Origin: Ornithinimicrobium cavernae
GTDB lineage: Bacteria > Actinomycetota > Actinomycetes > Actinomycetales > Dermatophilaceae
Assembly (NCBI RefSeq): GCF_003121625.1
Contig: NZ_QDDJ01000019.1
Location: forward strand, 1-64,000
Reading direction: 5' to 3'
DNA: 64,000 nt
Below the pieces are notes generated by a model, which was given only the letters and a program-made list of their open reading frames with translations, did no database searches and was not told the origin of the DNA. Position 1 is the stretch's first letter, and every line of letters begins with the position of its first letter. Below are positions 61,282 to 64,000 of this stretch, in pieces. Made by a program: the position numbers and the translations under genes.

Positions 61282-61914
61282 ATGGCCCGCCCGCCCAGTG
61301 CGCTGCTGAGTCGCGACAGGATCCGGGACGCCGCCCTCACCCTGATCGACGAGGAGGGCCTGCCGGCGCTGTCCATGCGGCGGCTGGCCGAGGTGCTCGG
61401 GGTGCGCGCTGCGTCGCTGTACGGCCACTACGACACCAAGAGCGCGGTCCTCGACGCCGTGACCAACCTCCTGGTCGCCGACGTGGACACCACGGGCTTC
61501 GAGCACGGCTGGCGCCGGGGACTGCTGGTGTGGGCACGGTCCTACCGCGCCGCGTTGCACGCCCACCCCAACGCCGTGCCGCTCATCGCGTCGGGCACGC
61601 AGCAGCGCACCGAGTTCCTCGCCATGGCCGACGCCGTCCACGGCGGCCTGCTGCGCGCGGGGTGGTCGCCCCGCCGGGCCACCGAGATCTCCGGGGCGGT
61701 CAAGTACCTGGTGATCGGGGCGGCCTCCACCCCCTTCGCCTCGGGGTTCGCTGACGACGTGCAGGTCTACCTGGACCGCTACCCGCACCTGACGCAGGCG
61801 CACCGGCTCAGGGACCAGGCCGAGCGGATCGACCGCGACAGCTTCGAGCTCGGCATCCGCAGCCTGATCCGGGGCCTGGAGCCGGAAGCGCCGGACAGCG
61901 ATAAGGATCGCTAA
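61282..61914 (+). CDS. TetR-family transcriptional regulator
   Basis: A 210-aa regulator. The N-terminal HTH is IRDAALTLIDEEGLPALSMRRLAEVLGVRAASLYGHYDTKSAVLDAV (TetR_N). The C-terminal half is a helical ligand domain with segments resembling TetR_C (GWRRGLLVWARSYRAALHAHPNAVPLI; FLAMADAVHGGLLRAGWSPRRA). ATG 61282 has AAGGAGGAG upstream; the longer frame from 61225 overlaps the operator region. It is divergent from the acyl-CoA dehydrogenase gene, its probable target. Confidence 0.92.
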   Translation: MARPPSALLSRDRIRDAALTLIDEEGLPALSMRRLAEVLGVRAASLYGHYDTKSAVLDAVTNLLVADVDTTGFEHGWRRGLLVWARSYRAALHAHPNAVPLIASGTQQRTEFLAMADAVHGGLLRAGWSPRRATEISGAVKYLVIGAASTPFASGFADDVQVYLDRYPHLTQAHRLRDQAERIDRDSFELGIRSLIRGLEPEAPDSDKDR

Positions 61915-61985
61915 CGGCGGCCCCCGAGACGCGAGCCCTGGCAGGCCTGGCCAAGGGTGGCGCTGGCGCCCACGATGGAGCGCAC

Positions 61986-63155
61986 ATGCCCGAACGGTCC
62001 AAGGGAGCAGCCGCGGTGAGTGACGTGTTCGACCTCGTTGATGAGTGGGGTCCGGAGAAGGTTGTCTGCGTGTCCGATCGACGCACCGGCATGAAGGGCG
62101 TCCTGGTCATCGACAACACCGCGCGCGGCATGGGCAAGGGGGGCACCCGGATGCGCGTGGACCTGAGCGTCGGCGAGGTGGCGCGGCTCGCCCGGGCCAT
62201 GACGTGGAAGTGGGCCGCCGTCGACCTGTTCTTCGGTGGTGCCAAGGCGGGTCTCGTGGGGGACCCCCGCTCGGGCGACAAGGAGGCCGTCCTGCGCGCC
62301 TTCGCCAGGGCGCTGCGGAACGAGGTCCCGGAGGAGTACGTCTTCGGGCTGGACGTGGGCCTCACCGAGCGGGACGCGGCGATCCTGATGGATGAGCTGG
62401 GCGACCGCGGTGCCGCCGTGGGGCTGCCCAGCGCGCTGGGCGGGCTGCCCTACGACCAGCTCGGGGTGACCGGTTTCGGTGTGGCCGAGGCCGCCGACGC
62501 CGCGGCTGCGACCCTCGGCGTCCCGATGGCCGGTGCCCGGGTCGCCGTGCAGGGCTTCGGCGCGGTCGGGCAGGCCGCGACCCAACGGCTCTCGGAGCTC
62601 GGTGCGGTGGTGGTCGCGGTCGCCACCGCGACCGGCACCGTCACCGACCCCGATGGCCTGGACGTGGCGAAGCTCGTGGAGCTGCGCGGTGAGCACGGCG
62701 ACGACTGTGTCACCGCCTACGGAGCGGTGACCGACCCCGCCGCGGTCCTCGAGGTCGACGCCGACATCCTGGTCCCCGCGGCCCTGCAGGACGTCATCGA
62801 CCAGGACCTCGCCCGGCGCATCACGCCCTCGCTCATCGTCGAGGGTGCCAACCTCCCCACCACCCCCGAGGCCCGGCAGATCCTGCACGAGCGCGGTGTC
62901 GCCGTGGTGCCGGACTTCATCGCCAACGCCGGTGGGGTGGTCGCGGCCGCCCACTCGATGGACGCCCGGCGGTCCGCCTTCACCGTGGATCCCGCGGGGG
63001 TCCTGGAGATGATCTCGACCAAGATGCGGGCCAACGCCACCACCGTGCTCGAGGAGGGCGCCCGGCGCGGGGTGCATACCCACGAGGCGGCCCGGCTCCT
63101 GGCGCAGGCGCGCGTGCGGGAGGCCATGCAGCTGCGGGGACAGCTGGTCCGCTGA
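61986..63155 (+). CDS. Glu/Leu/Phe/Val-type amino acid dehydrogenase
   Basis: A 389-aa NAD(P)-dependent oxidative deaminase. GMGKGGTRMRVDLSVGEVARLARAMTWKWAAVDLFFGGAKAGL matches the substrate-binding and catalytic Lys region (GGAKAG). The Rossmann domain has ARVAVQGFGAVGQAATQRLSELGAVVVAV, and ADILVPAALQDVI, VEGANLPTTPEA and DFIANAGGVVAAA follow. The length and N-terminus are closer to archaeal-type GluDH than to short Leu dehydrogenase; the true amino acid is uncertain. ATG 61986 is 71 bp after the tetR stop. The cyclodeaminase gene follows, suggesting an amino-acid degradation cluster. Confidence 0.88.
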   Translation: MPERSKGAAAVSDVFDLVDEWGPEKVVCVSDRRTGMKGVLVIDNTARGMGKGGTRMRVDLSVGEVARLARAMTWKWAAVDLFFGGAKAGLVGDPRSGDKEAVLRAFARALRNEVPEEYVFGLDVGLTERDAAILMDELGDRGAAVGLPSALGGLPYDQLGVTGFGVAEAADAAAATLGVPMAGARVAVQGFGAVGQAATQRLSELGAVVVAVATATGTVTDPDGLDVAKLVELRGEHGDDCVTAYGAVTDPAAVLEVDADILVPAALQDVIDQDLARRITPSLIVEGANLPTTPEARQILHERGVAVVPDFIANAGGVVAAAHSMDARRSAFTVDPAGVLEMISTKMRANATTVLEEGARRGVHTHEAARLLAQARVREAMQLRGQLVR

Positions 63156-63206
63156 GCTCTCCTTACAACCGAAGGAGACAGCCCTCCGTCCACGAAGGAG
63201 ACCGTG

Positions 63207-64000
63207 ATGTCGATCCTGGTCCTGAACGAGCGCGAGGTGCGCGAGGTCCTCACCGTGCCGCTGGCGGTGGAGTCGCAGCGGGAGGCCTTCCGGGCCCTGG
63301 GCGGCGGCCAGGCGGTGCTCCCACCACGGTTGCTCGTGCCGGGGACCGGCCCTGACGTCTCCTTCTGCTACGCCGCACGGATCCGTCCGGACGGGCCAGC
63401 GGTCAGCAAGTTCGGCAGCGTCAACCCGGGCAACAGCAGCCGCGGCCTCCCCGCGATCCACGCGGTCATCGTGGTCCTCGATGAGACGACCGGCAGGCCG
63501 GCAGCCTTCATGGACGGCACCAGCATCACCGAGATCCGCACCGCTGCGGCCTCCGCGGTCGCCGCCGAGGCGCTGGCCGGGACCGCGCAGACGCTGGCAG
63601 TCATCGGCGTCGGCACCCAGGGCGTCGCGCACGTCCGGGCCCTGCACCACACCCACGCGCTGCGCCAGGTGCGGCTGTGGGGGCCACGCGCCGAGCACAC
63701 CGCACAGGTGGCTGCCGATCTCGGCGCCGAGACCGGGGTGGACGTGAGCGGGGCGCCCTCGGCCGAGGAAGCCGTCCGTGACGCCGACCTGGTCATCACC
63801 TGCACCACGAGCGCGACACCGGTCCTCGAGCGGTCCTGGCTGGCTCCGGGGGCGACGCTCATCAGCGTCGGCTCGTTCGCCCCCGACCGGCACGAGTACG
63901 ACCAGGACGTGCTGGAGCGGGCGGATGTCATCGTCGTGGACGACCTGGAGACGGCGCGCACGGACGCCGGGCCGGTCGCCCGGGCGCTGGCCGAGGGCCT
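63207..64000 (+). CDS. Ornithine cyclodeaminase/mu-crystallin-family protein (3' truncated by window end)
   Basis: Open from ATG 63207 to the last base (264 codons, no stop). ACGAAGGAG lies 7-8 bases upstream. An in-frame GTG one codon earlier (63204) is the alternative. The N-terminal dimerisation/substrate part has RLLVPGTGPDVSFCYAARI, VSKFGSVNPGNSSRGLPAIHAVIVVLDETTGRPAAFMDGTSITEIRTAAASAVAAEALA (the substrate Lys and Arg region). The Rossmann motif is VIGVGTQGVAHVRAL, with TCTTSATPVL and SVGSFAPDRHE after it. The family includes ornithine cyclodeaminase, alanine dehydrogenase and imine reductases; the substrate is not assigned. It follows the amino acid dehydrogenase gene by 51 bp and may share its transcript. 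Confidence 0.88.
   Translation, partial: MSILVLNEREVREVLTVPLAVESQREAFRALGGGQAVLPPRLLVPGTGPDVSFCYAARIRPDGPAVSKFGSVNPGNSSRGLPAIHAVIVVLDETTGRPAAFMDGTSITEIRTAAASAVAAEALAGTAQTLAVIGVGTQGVAHVRALHHTHALRQVRLWGPRAEHTAQVAADLGAETGVDVSGAPSAEEAVRDADLVITCTTSATPVLERSWLAPGATLISVGSFAPDRHEYDQDVLERADVIVVDDLETARTDAGPVARALAEG

Overview
The window is high-GC DNA with dense gene packing, many GTG starts and 4-bp stop/start overlaps. The gene content (AfsR/SARP-type regulator, DesK-like two-component pair, LigB-type DNA ligase, DUF6328 protein, CWB2-anchored surface proteins) points to an actinobacterium. Micrococcales, and perhaps the Intrasporangiaceae/Ornithinimicrobiaceae group, is my best guess; this is inference from gene content, not from a marker gene. 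No rRNA, tRNA, CRISPR array, transposase or integrase was seen.

Layout. 0-6.5 kb: end of an unknown Ser/Thr/Asp-rich protein, a low-molecular-weight protein tyrosine phosphatase, a surE/PfkB-kinase pair, a VanZ-RDD-YdcF triple-domain membrane protein and a SulP anion transporter. 6.6-13.3 kb: a compact amino-sugar operon with a LacI-type operator, TRAP transporter (DctP lipoprotein, DctQ, DctM), SIS-domain isomerase, NagB-like deaminase, NagA-like deacetylase and a terminal LacI regulator. 13.3-16.6 kb: a quinone-oxidoreductase-like enzyme and a repeat-bearing tail-anchored protein of unknown function. 16.9-24.3 kb: a secreted GH3 glycosidase, a LysR/EamA divergent pair, and an IclR regulator next to an RraA-type aldolase and an ACS-family MFS transporter. 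24.3-33.6 kb: M3 peptidase, phosphotransferase, YjiH-type membrane protein, a Tat-exported S8 subtilase with an SLH-like tail interrupted by a one-base frameshift, an AlkZ-like winged-helix protein and two small conserved proteins. 33.7-43.6 kb: DEAD-box helicase, a CWB2-anchored 5'-nucleotidase, M19 dipeptidase, VOC protein, LigB, NadE and a LysE exporter. 43.7-51.2 kb: AfsR-like regulator, response regulator and histidine kinase, secreted peptidoglycan-binding protein and a DDAH.

51.2-59.9 kb: a catabolic island that looks compositionally different from its flanks (more A/T-ending codons). It holds a GntR/FCR regulator with a clear operator, a second complete TRAP transporter, a trimethylamine-dehydrogenase-like flavoenzyme that lacks one canonical Fe-S cysteine, an aldo/keto reductase and an FGGY sugar kinase. 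60-64 kb: a glutaryl-CoA-dehydrogenase-like enzyme divergent from a TetR regulator, a Glu/Leu-type amino acid dehydrogenase and an ornithine cyclodeaminase-family gene cut by the window end.

The two TRAP operons are the most system-like parts. Each couples high-affinity uptake, dedicated enzymes and a local repressor with a visible operator. Neither matches a textbook pathway completely: the first lacks a sugar kinase, and the second pairs an N-demethylase-type flavoenzyme with a sugar kinase.
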